Positions 36,108 to 44,333 of a stretch of 64,000 nucleotides of DNA are shown here, piece after piece. Under the pieces are notes generated by a model, which was not told the origin of the DNA, ran no database searches, and was given only the letters and a program-made list of their open reading frames with translations. This stretch comes from Tropicimonas aquimaris (GTDB taxonomy: Bacteria; Pseudomonadota; Alphaproteobacteria; Rhodobacterales; Rhodobacteraceae), in assembly GCF_042676185.1 (NCBI RefSeq), contig NZ_JBHTJT010000021.1, forward strand, positions 123,756-187,755. Direction: 5' to 3'. Each line of letters begins with the position of its first letter. Within the stretch, counting starts at the first letter, position 1. The position numbers were made by a program, and so were the translations under genes.

Positions 36108-36851
36108 TCAGATCTTGCAGTCCTGCAGCGCGGCCTTAAGCAGCGGGGCAAGCCTGCGCCCCCACGCCTTTTGCTGCTCTACGGTATCCAGCAGATCCTG
36201 CCGAAGTTCCAGAAGCACGTGGGGCCGGCCATGTTGCAGAGCGTGCCGGTCGATCGAGTCTCCGGGCTGGTGCCCTGCATAGGGCTCGTTGTCGCCGACG
36301 CAGAGCTCCGGATCGGCGCGCAGCCGACGGATCAGGCTCACCGACAGGGCATTGTGCGGCGGCGAGTGCAGGATGGCGACATGCCAGGGCCGTGGCGGCC
36401 GGCCGCGCAACTGCGGGGTGAAACTGTGCACCGCGACGATCACCCGGTCGGCACGGGAGGCCGCGAGTCGGCCAAGTTCCGCGTGATAGGGGCGGTAGCA
36501 AAGCTCCATGCGACGTTCGGTCTCGGCGGCGTCGGCATGGCGGTTCTGCGGGATAATGGTGCCGTCATAGAGTCGCATCAGCAGCGTCGGATCGTCCTCG
36601 CCGCGGTTCGGATCGATCACCAGGCGGGAGAAGTTCGACGTGATCAGTGGCGCCCCGAGCCCGTCTGCCAGTGCATGCGCAACCCCTGCTGCACCGGGAT
36701 CATAGGCGATATGGCGGGCCATGTCGCCCTGCGGCAGACCCAGTGTCCCGCCGCCGATCTGCGGGGGGACGGTGTTGGTTGCGTGATCGCAAGTGATCAG
36801 CCAGCGGCTGTCCCGGTCTTCTCCGGCGGTATGAAAGGCGTGGTATGTCAT
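36108..36851 (-). CDS. N-formylglutamate amidohydrolase family protein
   Basis: About 247 residues. Metal-ligand-like motifs are visible: CDHATN near the N-terminus, LVIDPNR and a central VAVHSFTP, as in the N-formylglutamate amidohydrolase family. The classical enzyme finishes histidine degradation, but no other hut gene is present. Start is uncertain: ATG at 36851 (MTYHAFHT) fits the family N-terminus, while the ATG at 36875 would add eight residues; neither has a strong ribosome site. Divergent from pyk. Confidence 0.82.
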   Translation of the reverse strand: MTYHAFHTAGEDRDSRWLITCDHATNTVPPQIGGGTLGLPQGDMARHIAYDPGAAGVAHALADGLGAPLITSNFSRLVIDPNRGEDDPTLLMRLYDGTIIPQNRHADAAETERRMELCYRPYHAELGRLAASRADRVIVAVHSFTPQLRGRPPRPWHVAILHSPPHNALSVSLIRRLRADPELCVGDNEPYAGHQPGDSIDRHALQHGRPHVLLELRQDLLDTVEQQKAWGRRLAPLLKAALQDCKI

Positions 36852-36994
36852 GACGGTGTGATGTATTCCGCGCATGGGTGTAATGCGTCCTGCGGCGAAG
36901 AGCCAGAGGCCGACGGTCTGGCAATTGGGGAAGTTTACCGCTAACTGTCCCGCGCGACCCAGCACCAACCCAGCACCATACGAAAGGTTGTCCG

Positions 36995-38443
36995 ATGAGA
37001 CGGATGCGGAATGTGAAAATCGTGGCCACCCTTGGCCCCTCTTCGGACGACTATGACACGATACGCCGTCTCTTCGAGGTCGGGGCGGATGTGTTCCGCC
37101 TGAACATGAGCCACGGCAGCCACGACGAAATCCGCGAACGCCACACGATCATCCGTCAGATCGAGCGCGAACTTGGGCGGCCAATCGCGATCCTCGCCGA
37201 CCTCCAGGGCCCGAAACTTCGGGTCGGTGTGTTCGCCGGCGATTCCGAGGAACTGGTGGAAGGCGCGGCCTTCCGCATGGACCTCGATCCCACCGAAGGC
37301 GACTCGAGCCGCGTGTGCCTGCCGCACCCCGAGATCTTCAAGGCGCTCCGCCCGGGTGCGAGCCTGCTGGTCAACGACGGCAAGATCCGCCTGCGGGTCG
37401 AGAAATGCGGCGAAGATTTCGCGAACTGCACCGTGGTGACAGGTGGCACGATCTCGAACCGGAAGGGCGTGAACGTGCCCGATGTGGTGCTGCCGGTCGC
37501 TGCGCTTTCGGACAAGGACAAGGCGGACCTCGAGTTTGTCTGTGAACTGGGCGTTGACTGGGTGGCGCTCTCCTTCGTGCAGCGCCCCGACGACGTGCTG
37601 CAAACCAAAGAACTGGTCAACGGTCGCGCCGCGGTGCTCTCCAAGATCGAGAAGCCGGCCGCCGTGGAAGCCTACGACGATATCCTCGCGGTCTCCGACG
37701 GGATCATGGTGGCGCGCGGCGATCTGGGCGTCGAACTGCCGGTGCAGGCCGTTCCGCCGATCCAGAAGCGGCTGATCCGCGGCGCCCGTGCGGCGGCCAA
37801 GCCGGTGATCGTCGCCACGCAGATGCTGGAATCGATGATTGAGAGCCCGATGCCGACGCGCGCCGAGGTTTCCGACGTTGCCAACGCCATCTACGAGGGC
37901 GCCGACGCGGTGATGCTGAGTGCGGAATCGGCCGCCGGCGAATACCCGCTAGAGGCCGTTCGCACGATGGATGCGGTCGCCGTTGAGGTGGAGAAGGGCC
38001 AGATGTATCGCGACATCATCGAGGCCGCGCGCGTGGTCGACCGAACATCGACCGCCGACAGCATCGTCGCCGCGGCACGCGAGATCGCCGAGAATACCGG
38101 CGTCAAGGCGATCTGTTGCTTCACCCATTCCGGTACCACCGCGTTGAAGACGGCGCGCGAGCGGCCCCGTGTTCCGATCCTCGCGCTGACGCCCTTCACC
38201 GCGACCGCCCGTCGGTTGTGCCTGTCCTGGGGCGTGAACTGCTTCATGACCCATGGCGACGTGAGCCGCTTCAAGATGGCGGTGGTCTCGGCCGCGCGTG
38301 CTGCCCGTCAGGGCCAGTTCGCGGATTCCGACGACAACGTCGTGGTCGTGGCGGGCGTTCCGTTCAACATTCCGGGCTCGACCAACATCCTGCGGGTGGC
38401 CCCCTGCGACGAAAGGTTGATTTTCAACACCGATCCCGAATAA
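36995..38443 (+). CDS. pyk: Pyruvate kinase
   Basis: A 482-residue cytoplasmic enzyme converting phosphoenolpyruvate and ADP to pyruvate and ATP. Visible motifs: KIVATLGPSS with FRLNMSHG at the N-terminus, the active-site lysine in LSKIEKPAAVEAYDDI, the metal motif MVARGDLGVE and MLSAESAAGEYP. The A, B and C domains are complete. It stands at the start of a rightward block with a small membrane protein and ribosomal genes. Confidence 0.97.
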   Translation: MRRMRNVKIVATLGPSSDDYDTIRRLFEVGADVFRLNMSHGSHDEIRERHTIIRQIERELGRPIAILADLQGPKLRVGVFAGDSEELVEGAAFRMDLDPTEGDSSRVCLPHPEIFKALRPGASLLVNDGKIRLRVEKCGEDFANCTVVTGGTISNRKGVNVPDVVLPVAALSDKDKADLEFVCELGVDWVALSFVQRPDDVLQTKELVNGRAAVLSKIEKPAAVEAYDDILAVSDGIMVARGDLGVELPVQAVPPIQKRLIRGARAAAKPVIVATQMLESMIESPMPTRAEVSDVANAIYEGADAVMLSAESAAGEYPLEAVRTMDAVAVEVEKGQMYRDIIEAARVVDRTSTADSIVAAAREIAENTGVKAICCFTHSGTTALKTARERPRVPILALTPFTATARRLCLSWGVNCFMTHGDVSRFKMAVVSAARAARQGQFADSDDNVVVVAGVPFNIPGSTNILRVAPCDERLIFNTDPE

Positions 38444-38473
38444 TCGAAGGTTCAAAGCAGCGGGAGAACGTGC

Positions 38474-38707
38474 GTGAACCTCGATCCGGACCTGTTTTTC
38501 GTTTTGGGCACGTTTTTCGGCTTGCTGTCCTTTCCTGCCTTGCTGAATGCCTTCACGCATGGTCGGAGGCCAGGAATGGCGGTTTTGATGTTTGTGATCG
38601 CCGGGGCGATGATTGCCTTTGCCGTTTCGCAAAAACCCTCCGGCTCCTACACAGCCAAAACCATTCCGGGCGTCTTTGTTCGAGTGTTCGGAGGCGGGCC
38701 GGGCTGA
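38474..38707 (+). CDS. Small membrane protein of unknown function
   Basis: A 77-residue protein with two hydrophobic helices (about 7-27 and 33-51). Start is a GTG at 38474 with GGGAG eight bases upstream. It sits 30 bases after pyk and could be co-transcribed. I do not recognise a named family. Confidence 0.65.
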   Translation: MNLDPDLFFVLGTFFGLLSFPALLNAFTHGRRPGMAVLMFVIAGAMIAFAVSQKPSGSYTAKTIPGVFVRVFGGGPG

Positions 38708-38774
38708 GTTGGCGCCGGCGCCGTCCGGCCGCTCGCCGAATTGCCTGATCGTCGAATCGGGCTCGCTTTTACTC

Positions 38775-38803
38775 TTGCCTGTTCCCGCATCTGAGCCTAT
38801 ACG
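38775..38803 (+). promoter_or_regulatory. Putative sigma-70 promoter of rpmI-rplT
   Basis: TTGCCT (38775-38780) and TATACG (38798-38803) are separated by exactly 17 bases, 80 bases before the rpmI start. Good match to a housekeeping promoter; not tested. Confidence 0.55.
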
Positions 38804-38883
38804 CCCGGCTTCAGCCGTTGCGGCGGGCCGAAAGTGGCATGCCTGTCGGGACGGAACGACCGATCCAGTCAAGGAGTAGGCAA

Positions 38884-39084
38884 ATGCCCAAGATGAAGAC
38901 AAAGTCCGGCGCCAAGAAACGGTTCAAGGTGACCGCGACCGGCAAGATCAAATCCGCCCAGGCCGGCAAGCGCCACGGCATGATCAAGCGCACCAAAAAG
39001 TTCATTCGCGACGCACGCGGTACGACGGTCCTCTCGGACCCGGATACCAAGATCGTCAAGAAATACATGCCCTACGCGCGCTGA
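38884..39084 (+). CDS. rpmI: 50S ribosomal protein L35
   Basis: A 66-residue basic protein beginning MPKMKTKSGAKKRFKVT, the conserved L35 N-terminus. Component of the large ribosomal subunit. AAGGAG lies upstream. It is followed 13 bases later by rplT; infC, often the upstream neighbour in other bacteria, is not in the window. Confidence 0.97.
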   Translation: MPKMKTKSGAKKRFKVTATGKIKSAQAGKRHGMIKRTKKFIRDARGTTVLSDPDTKIVKKYMPYAR

Positions 39085-39097
39085 GGAGGCTTGAGAT

Positions 39098-39460
39098 ATG
39101 TCCCGAGTTAAAGGCGGAACCGTCACCCACGCACGTCACAAGAAGGTCCTGAAGGCCGCCAAAGGTTACTATGGCGCCCGGTCGACCAACTTTCGGACTG
39201 CGACCCAGGCCGTCGACAAGGCCAATCAATACGCGACCCGCGATCGCAAGGCGCGCAAGCGCCAGTTCCGGGCGCTGTGGATCCAGCGAATCAACGCGGC
39301 CGTCCGTGCCCACGACGAGGCGCTGACCTATTCGCGCTTCATCAACGGCCTGGCCAAGGCCGGCATCGAGGTAGACCGCAAGGTGCTGGCCGACCTGGCC
39401 GTGCACGAGCCGGAAGCCTTCGGCACGATCGTGGAAAAGGCCAAGGCCGCGCTGGCCTGA
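39098..39460 (+). CDS. rplT: 50S ribosomal protein L20
   Basis: A 120-residue basic protein beginning MSRVKGGTVTHARHKKVLK with the family core QFRALWIQRINAAVR. It binds 23S rRNA early in large-subunit assembly. In many bacteria L20 represses its own operon; no matching leader was identified here. Followed by a terminator. Confidence 0.97.
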   Translation: MSRVKGGTVTHARHKKVLKAAKGYYGARSTNFRTATQAVDKANQYATRDRKARKRQFRALWIQRINAAVRAHDEALTYSRFINGLAKAGIEVDRKVLADLAVHEPEAFGTIVEKAKAALA

Positions 39461-39484
39461 GCCTGACCGCAGCCACAAGTTCAA

Positions 39485-39516
39485 AGCCCCGCCGGCGACG
39501 CCGCGCGGGGCTTTTT
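39485..39516 (+). terminator. Rho-independent terminator of rpmI-rplT
   Basis: Stem AGCCCCGC (39485-39492)/GCGGGGCT (39505-39512) with a GC-rich loop, followed by five T residues, 24 bases after the rplT stop. Confidence 0.9.
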
Positions 39517-39660
39517 CGTGTCCGATGCTTTGCCTGGCATGCGATTGTCGCCCGTTTCGCCCCAAAATCGCCGCCAGAATGAAGGAATTTCTTCGGATTT
39601 TTGCGCGAGGGTGACCGCTGTGCCCGGGGTGTGCGGGGCTTTGGTTGTCAGGGTTGCTTT

Positions 39661-40734
39661 GTGGCGCGTATCAGCGAACTTCACTATTCGAACGCCTATG
39701 CGGCCAGTTCCGGGATCGACGAGTTCCTGGAGGTCGCCTTGTCCCCGGACGAGGATCCGGCGGACTTTACTGTTGCGTTCTACGAGGCGGACGGCGCGGT
39801 CGGGCTCGTCGTCGATCTGACCGACCCGCGGGTCTGGGTCAGCTATGACGCGCAGGCGAACGAGTACGTCTATGTCCTGTCGTCGGAAAACCTGCCGCTC
39901 CTGCTAACCGATCCGGACAGTAACGCCGCCGGAAATTTCGAGGCGGCGGCGCTGGTCAACAGCAGCACGTCGGAGGTGCTGCAGTTCTACGACATCGGCG
40001 GCGGTACGACGAACATCACCGCGCTGAACGGTCCGGCGGCCGGCGCGGTGTCGGAGAATATCCCCGTCCCGACCGAGCCGAATGCGGCGACCTACACGAT
40101 CCAGTTCAACCAGCCGAACCCGGACACCGTGACCTTGACCACGGTGAACCCGGCGTCGAGCGGCATGATCTGCTTTGCCTCCGGCACCATGATCACCACA
40201 CCGCTGGGCGAGCGCCCGGTGGAGGACCTGCAGGTCGGCGACCTGGTGCTGACGCTCGACAGCGGCGCCCGGCCGATCCGCTGGATCGGGGCGCGCGAGG
40301 TCGAGGCGACGGGTGAGATGGCGCCGATCCGCTTCGCGCCTGGGGCGCTCGGCGCGGAGCGGGAGCTGCTCGTTTCGCCGCAGCACCGGATGCTCGTCAG
40401 CTCGGCGGACCTGGAGCTGGCGACGGGCTCCTGCGAGGCGCTGGTGGCGGCCAAGCACCTGGTCAACGGACGCGATGTCGCCCGCCAGGAAGGGGGCACC
40501 GTCACATACCACCATTTCATGTTCGACCAGCATGAACTGGTCTGGGCCAACGGCGTCCCGGCCGAGAGCTTCCTGGTGGCCAGCAACAGCGTCTCGGCGA
40601 TGACCCCGGAGATGCTTGCGGAGTTCAAAGCGCTCTTTCCGGAGCTGATCACCGATCATGCCCGGCAGGGAGACCTTGCCCGGCCGGTTCTCAGGGGCTG
40701 GGAGGCGCGCGCCATGTTCGGGTTGGCCGCCTGA
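39661..40734 (+). CDS. Hint-domain protein with N-terminal lamin-tail-like domain
   Basis: A 357-residue protein. The first 115 residues resemble a lamin-tail-type beta domain (ISELHYSNAYAASSGIDEFLEVA). From Cys171 a Hint_2 domain follows (CFASGTMITTPLGERPVEDL, VGDLVLTLDSG, LVSPQHRMLV, HHFMFDQHELVWANG), the self-splicing fold of hedgehog and inteins. In such proteins cleavage occurs before the first Hint cysteine. The GTG start at 39661 matches homologues (ARISELHYSN). No signal peptide is visible, so non-classical export is possible. Function in Rhodobacterales is unknown. Confidence 0.85.
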   Translation: MARISELHYSNAYAASSGIDEFLEVALSPDEDPADFTVAFYEADGAVGLVVDLTDPRVWVSYDAQANEYVYVLSSENLPLLLTDPDSNAAGNFEAAALVNSSTSEVLQFYDIGGGTTNITALNGPAAGAVSENIPVPTEPNAATYTIQFNQPNPDTVTLTTVNPASSGMICFASGTMITTPLGERPVEDLQVGDLVLTLDSGARPIRWIGAREVEATGEMAPIRFAPGALGAERELLVSPQHRMLVSSADLELATGSCEALVAAKHLVNGRDVARQEGGTVTYHHFMFDQHELVWANGVPAESFLVASNSVSAMTPEMLAEFKALFPELITDHARQGDLARPVLRGWEARAMFGLAA

Positions 40735-40737
40735 CGC

Positions 40738-42000
40738 CTACCGTTCCGGCGGCGTCCACTCGGCTTCGGGGACATGGCGGCGGCGCAGGCGCAGGGCGAG
40801 GCCAAGCGCGATCCCGACGCCGATCGCAACTGTCAGGTCCGCAACGACCGTCAGCACCAGGGTCAGCACCAGAAGGACCTTGTCGGATGTCCGGCGCTGC
40901 AGGTGATGCCGCCACTTGTGCGGCTCGCTCATGTTCCAGGCGGTCAGCATGAGCAGCCCGGCGAGCGCTGGCATGGCGAGGTGACCCGCAAGCGGGGCGG
41001 CCAGCATCATCACTGCGAGGATGGTGAGCGCGTGCACGAGGCCCGCGACAGGGGTCTTGCCGCCGGCGCGCACGTTGGTCGCGGTGCGCGCGATCGCACC
41101 GGTCGCCGGCAGGCCGCCGAACAGCGCCGAGCCGATATTGGCCGCACCCTGTGCCAGAACTTCGGCATTCGGGCGGTGCCGGCCGCCGATCATCCGGTCG
41201 GCAACCATCGCGGAGAGCAGCGACTCGACCCCGGCGAGAAAGGCGATCACGAAGGCCGAGGGCAGGAGCTCGGTTACCCGCTGCAGGCTCAGGTCCGGGA
41301 GCTTCGGCATCGGCAAGTGATTGGGCAGCGCTCCGAAGCGGCCGCCGATCGTGTCGACCGGCAGGGCCAGCAGAGCGGCCGCGACCGAGGTGAGCGACAC
41401 CGCCACGATCAGGCCCGGGAAGCGCGGAAACAGGCGCCGCAGCAGCATGATCAGCACCATGGTGGCCAGGCCGATGCCGAGGCTGGCGGGGGCCAGCGTG
41501 TCGCGCGCCGCCCAGAGCGCCGGGACCTTTTCTAGGAAGTCGACCGGGACTTCGTCCATGCTCAACCCGCAGAGGTCCTTGATCTGGCTGGCCGCGATGA
41601 TGACCGCGATGCCGATGGTGAAGCCGTCGATCACCGGTTCCGGCACGAAGGCGATGAGATTGCCTGCCTGGAACGCCCCAGCGGTCAGCAGGATCAGGCC
41701 GGCGAGGAAGGTGGCGAGCACCAGCCCGTCGTAGCCGTATTGCGCGATCACCCCGTAGACCACGACGATGAAGGCGCCGGTCGGCCCGCCGATCTGCACC
41801 CGGCTGCCGCCGAGCAGCGAGATCAGGAAGCCGCCGATCACGGCCGTCACCAGCCCGACGCCGGGATCGGCGCCGGAGGCGATGGCTATGGCAAGGCTCA
41901 ACGGAATCGCGACCATCGCCACCGTCACCCCGGCCTGAAGATCGGCCAGGAAGAGCGCGCGGTCATACGACTCCAGCGTCGTAACGATTTTGGGCTTCAT
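40738..42000 (-). CDS. SulP family inorganic anion transporter, lacking a STAS domain
   Basis: A 420-residue inner-membrane transporter with 10-12 helices. Family motifs include LQAGVTVAMVAIPLSLAIAI, GGSRVQIGGPTGAF and the QGAANIGSALFGGLPATGAIARTATN block. It may carry sulfate, bicarbonate or another anion. Most SulP proteins end in a cytoplasmic STAS domain; this one ends just after the last helix with a basic tail (LRLRRRHVP), and the convergent gene ends 3 bases away, leaving no room for STAS. Confidence 0.88.
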   Translation of the reverse strand: MKPKIVTTLESYDRALFLADLQAGVTVAMVAIPLSLAIAIASGADPGVGLVTAVIGGFLISLLGGSRVQIGGPTGAFIVVVYGVIAQYGYDGLVLATFLAGLILLTAGAFQAGNLIAFVPEPVIDGFTIGIAVIIAASQIKDLCGLSMDEVPVDFLEKVPALWAARDTLAPASLGIGLATMVLIMLLRRLFPRFPGLIVAVSLTSVAAALLALPVDTIGGRFGALPNHLPMPKLPDLSLQRVTELLPSAFVIAFLAGVESLLSAMVADRMIGGRHRPNAEVLAQGAANIGSALFGGLPATGAIARTATNVRAGGKTPVAGLVHALTILAVMMLAAPLAGHLAMPALAGLLMLTAWNMSEPHKWRHHLQRRTSDKVLLVLTLVLTVVADLTVAIGVGIALGLALRLRRRHVPEAEWTPPER

Positions 42001-42172
42001 AAGCGTGTCTTAGGCTCTCTGCGCCGCGGCGAACAAGGGGCGCCGCAGTTCCGCGCCGACAGGTCGCAGGGCGCAGGCGCCCTTGCCTTTGAACGCCGGT
42101 GTGATACCCACGCGCAGGTTTTTCGGCGCTGCCCCTTGCGGTCGGCGCTGAGCGGAGTGACGGGAGCCAGCC

Positions 42173-43243
42173 ATGGAAGAGCTGAGGCAGAAATACATCG
42201 CGGCGATTGCCGAGGCGGCCGACGAGGGCGCGTTGGAGGCCCTGCGGGTGCAGGCCGTCGGCAAGAAGGGCGAGGTGAGCCTGAAGATGCGAGAGCTGGG
42301 CAAGATGAGCCCGGAGGAGCGCCAAGTCGCAGGCCCCGCGCTGAACGCGCTGAAGGACGAGATCAACTCCGCCCTGGCGGCCAGGAAGGCGTCGCTGGCC
42401 GACGTGGCTCTGGAAGAGCGGCTGCGGGCCGAGTGGCTCGACGTGACGCTGCCCGGCCGGCCGCGCCGGCAGGGCACGATCCACCCGATCAGCCAGGTGA
42501 CCGAAGAAGTCACCGCGATCTTCGCCGACATGGGCTTTGCGGTGGCCGAAGGCCCGCAGGTCGAAGACGACTGGCACAATTTCGACGCGCTGAACATCCC
42601 CGGCCACCACCCCGCGCGGGCCGAGATGGACACGTTCTACATGGCGCGCGCCGAGGGCGACAATCGTGCGCCGCACGTGTTGCGCACGCATACGTCGCCG
42701 GTGCAGATCCGCTCGATGATGAAGCACGGTGCACCGATCCGGATCATCTGCCCGGGCCGGGTCTATCGCTGCGACTACGACCAGACGCACACGCCGATGT
42801 TCCACCAGGTCGAGGGGCTGGCGATCGGCAAGGACATCTCGATGGCCAACCTGAAGTGGGTACTAGAGGAGTTCTTTTCCGCCTTCTTCGGCACCCATGT
42901 CGAGACGCGGTTCCGCGCCTCGCACTTCCCGTTCACCGAACCCTCTGCCGAAGTCGACATTCGCTGCTCCTGGGAAGGCGGCACGGTGAAGGTCGGCGAG
43001 GGCGACGACTGGCTGGAAGTTCTGGGTTCGGGCATGGTGCATCCCAAGGTGCTCACCGCCGGCAACATCGACCCGGTGGCCTGGCAGGGCTTTGCCTTCG
43101 GCATCGGGATCGACCGGCTGGCGATGCTGAAATACGGGATCCCGGATCTGCGCGCCTTTTTCGACAGCGACCTGCGCTGGCTGCGCCACTACGGCTTCGC
43201 GACGCTCGACATGCCGACGGTGCACGGCGGGCTGAACCGCTGA
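42173..43243 (+). CDS. pheS: Phenylalanine--tRNA ligase alpha subunit
   Basis: A 356-residue catalytic subunit. An N-terminal coiled-coil of about 90 residues is followed by class II aminoacyl-tRNA synthetase motifs: HPISQV near residue 104, MHTSPVQ-type (LRTHTSPVQ) and RIICPGRVYR motif 2, and GIGIDRLAMLKYGIPDLR motif 3 near the C-terminus. Forms an alpha2-beta2 enzyme with PheT, encoded 1.1 kb downstream rather than directly adjacent. Confidence 0.97.
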   Translation: MEELRQKYIAAIAEAADEGALEALRVQAVGKKGEVSLKMRELGKMSPEERQVAGPALNALKDEINSALAARKASLADVALEERLRAEWLDVTLPGRPRRQGTIHPISQVTEEVTAIFADMGFAVAEGPQVEDDWHNFDALNIPGHHPARAEMDTFYMARAEGDNRAPHVLRTHTSPVQIRSMMKHGAPIRIICPGRVYRCDYDQTHTPMFHQVEGLAIGKDISMANLKWVLEEFFSAFFGTHVETRFRASHFPFTEPSAEVDIRCSWEGGTVKVGEGDDWLEVLGSGMVHPKVLTAGNIDPVAWQGFAFGIGIDRLAMLKYGIPDLRAFFDSDLRWLRHYGFATLDMPTVHGGLNR

Positions 43244-43344
43244 GCCACGGCGGCCGGGGGTGCCCCTCGGCCGACGATGCCGGAGGCATCGACGCCCCTT
43301 GGGGCCGGGCGCCGCTGCGCGGCGGGGCGATGGAAGGAGAGGGT

Positions 43345-43773
43345 ATGCGCGAAGAGATCAGGCAGCGCTATCCGGGAGCGGAGACCTTCACCTTCGGCGA
43401 CAGCCGCGCTCTGTGCGACCGGCTGCTGGCGCTGGTGCGCGCCGGGGTCAAGACGGCGACCTGCGGGGCCTTGCGGGATTTCGAGGCCGGCGGCGAGGCG
43501 CTTCCGTCACCGGGCCGCAGGGACATCGCGCTGGACTGGGATGGCCGGCCGGCGCTGGTGATCGAGACGGTGAGCGTGGAGATCCTTGCTTTCAATGACG
43601 TGCCCGAAAATTTCGCCCTCGCCGAGGGCGAGGACGACAGCCTTTAGGGCTGGCGCGACGGGCACCGCGCCTATTTCACCCGCAATGGCGGGTTCGAGCC
43701 AGAGATGGCGCTGGTCTGCGAGCGGTTCAGGCTGGTCGAGGATCTCGCGCCGTTCCGAAGCCCGACAGGCTGA
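43345..43773 (+). pseudogene. ASCH domain protein gene interrupted by an in-frame amber codon
   Basis: The frame opens with MREEIRQRYPGAETFTFGDS and reads through ASCH-domain sequence (VKTATCGALRDFEAG, FNDVPENFALAEGEDDSL) to a TAG at 43645-43647. After it the same frame continues without a gap through GWRDGHRAYFTRNGGF and VCERFRLVEDL to TGA at 43771-43773. A glutamate or lysine codon at that point would restore a 142-residue protein, so one base change explains it. ASCH proteins are small RNA-binding-like proteins. GGAGAGG precedes the ATG. A sequencing error remains possible. Confidence 0.75.
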
Positions 43774-43776
43774 CCG

Positions 43777-44037
43777 TCACGATCCCGGCGCGGGTTCCTT
43801 CGGCGCCAGCCAGGGCACCAGATCCACCACCGGGGTGTTCCAGATCCGGGACGGGCTGAACCGGCAGATGGTGCGGTTCAGTTCCGCGTTGTCGGTGAAC
43901 CCCCGGCAGTCAAAGCCGCCCGCTCCGCGGTTTCCCGAAGCGGGATCGCTGGAAAGAAGCCCCAGAGCAACCAGCATCAGCAGACCGAGAGCCAATGGCT
44001 TGGCCAGATTACCCAAAGTCCTGGCAATCGCCCCCAT
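43777..44037 (-). CDS. Small exported or membrane protein of unknown function
   Basis: An 86-residue protein with one hydrophobic segment (about 12-31) and a short tail containing two cysteines (FDCRGF, TICRFSPS). GGAGG lies 7 bases before the ATG at 44037. It is convergent with the broken ASCH gene, 3 bases apart. No family recognised. Confidence 0.6.
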   Translation of the reverse strand: MGAIARTLGNLAKPLALGLLMLVALGLLSSDPASGNRGAGGFDCRGFTDNAELNRTICRFSPSRIWNTPVVDLVPWLAPKEPAPGS

Positions 44038-44333
44038 AGCGTGCCTCCAATCGTTACGAACACAGTTCCGGCCCCCACCGGGAACGTGTTCAGGATAGGG
44101 CTGAAATGTGGCGAAAACGGGGCGGCAGGGGGCTGAGTGTGGCGACAATCGCTGCGCTTTGTTCTCGCTCGCGCAACACGTGTGCAGCAGGTTGGTGGCC
44201 GTTGCGCCGCGCGCAGGAACGGACGGCGGCTGCCGATCCGGGCCGAAATGGGGCTTCGCGGCTGTCAGGCCTTCACGCTCCGCGCGGGATGGGATAAGGA
44301 CACGCGACTTCCGAATGCTGCAGGGGCCGACCC

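Noticed and set aside
44106..44333. Short overlapping reading frames between the small membrane gene and pheT
   Set aside because: No ribosome sites, no family resemblance, and atypical composition.
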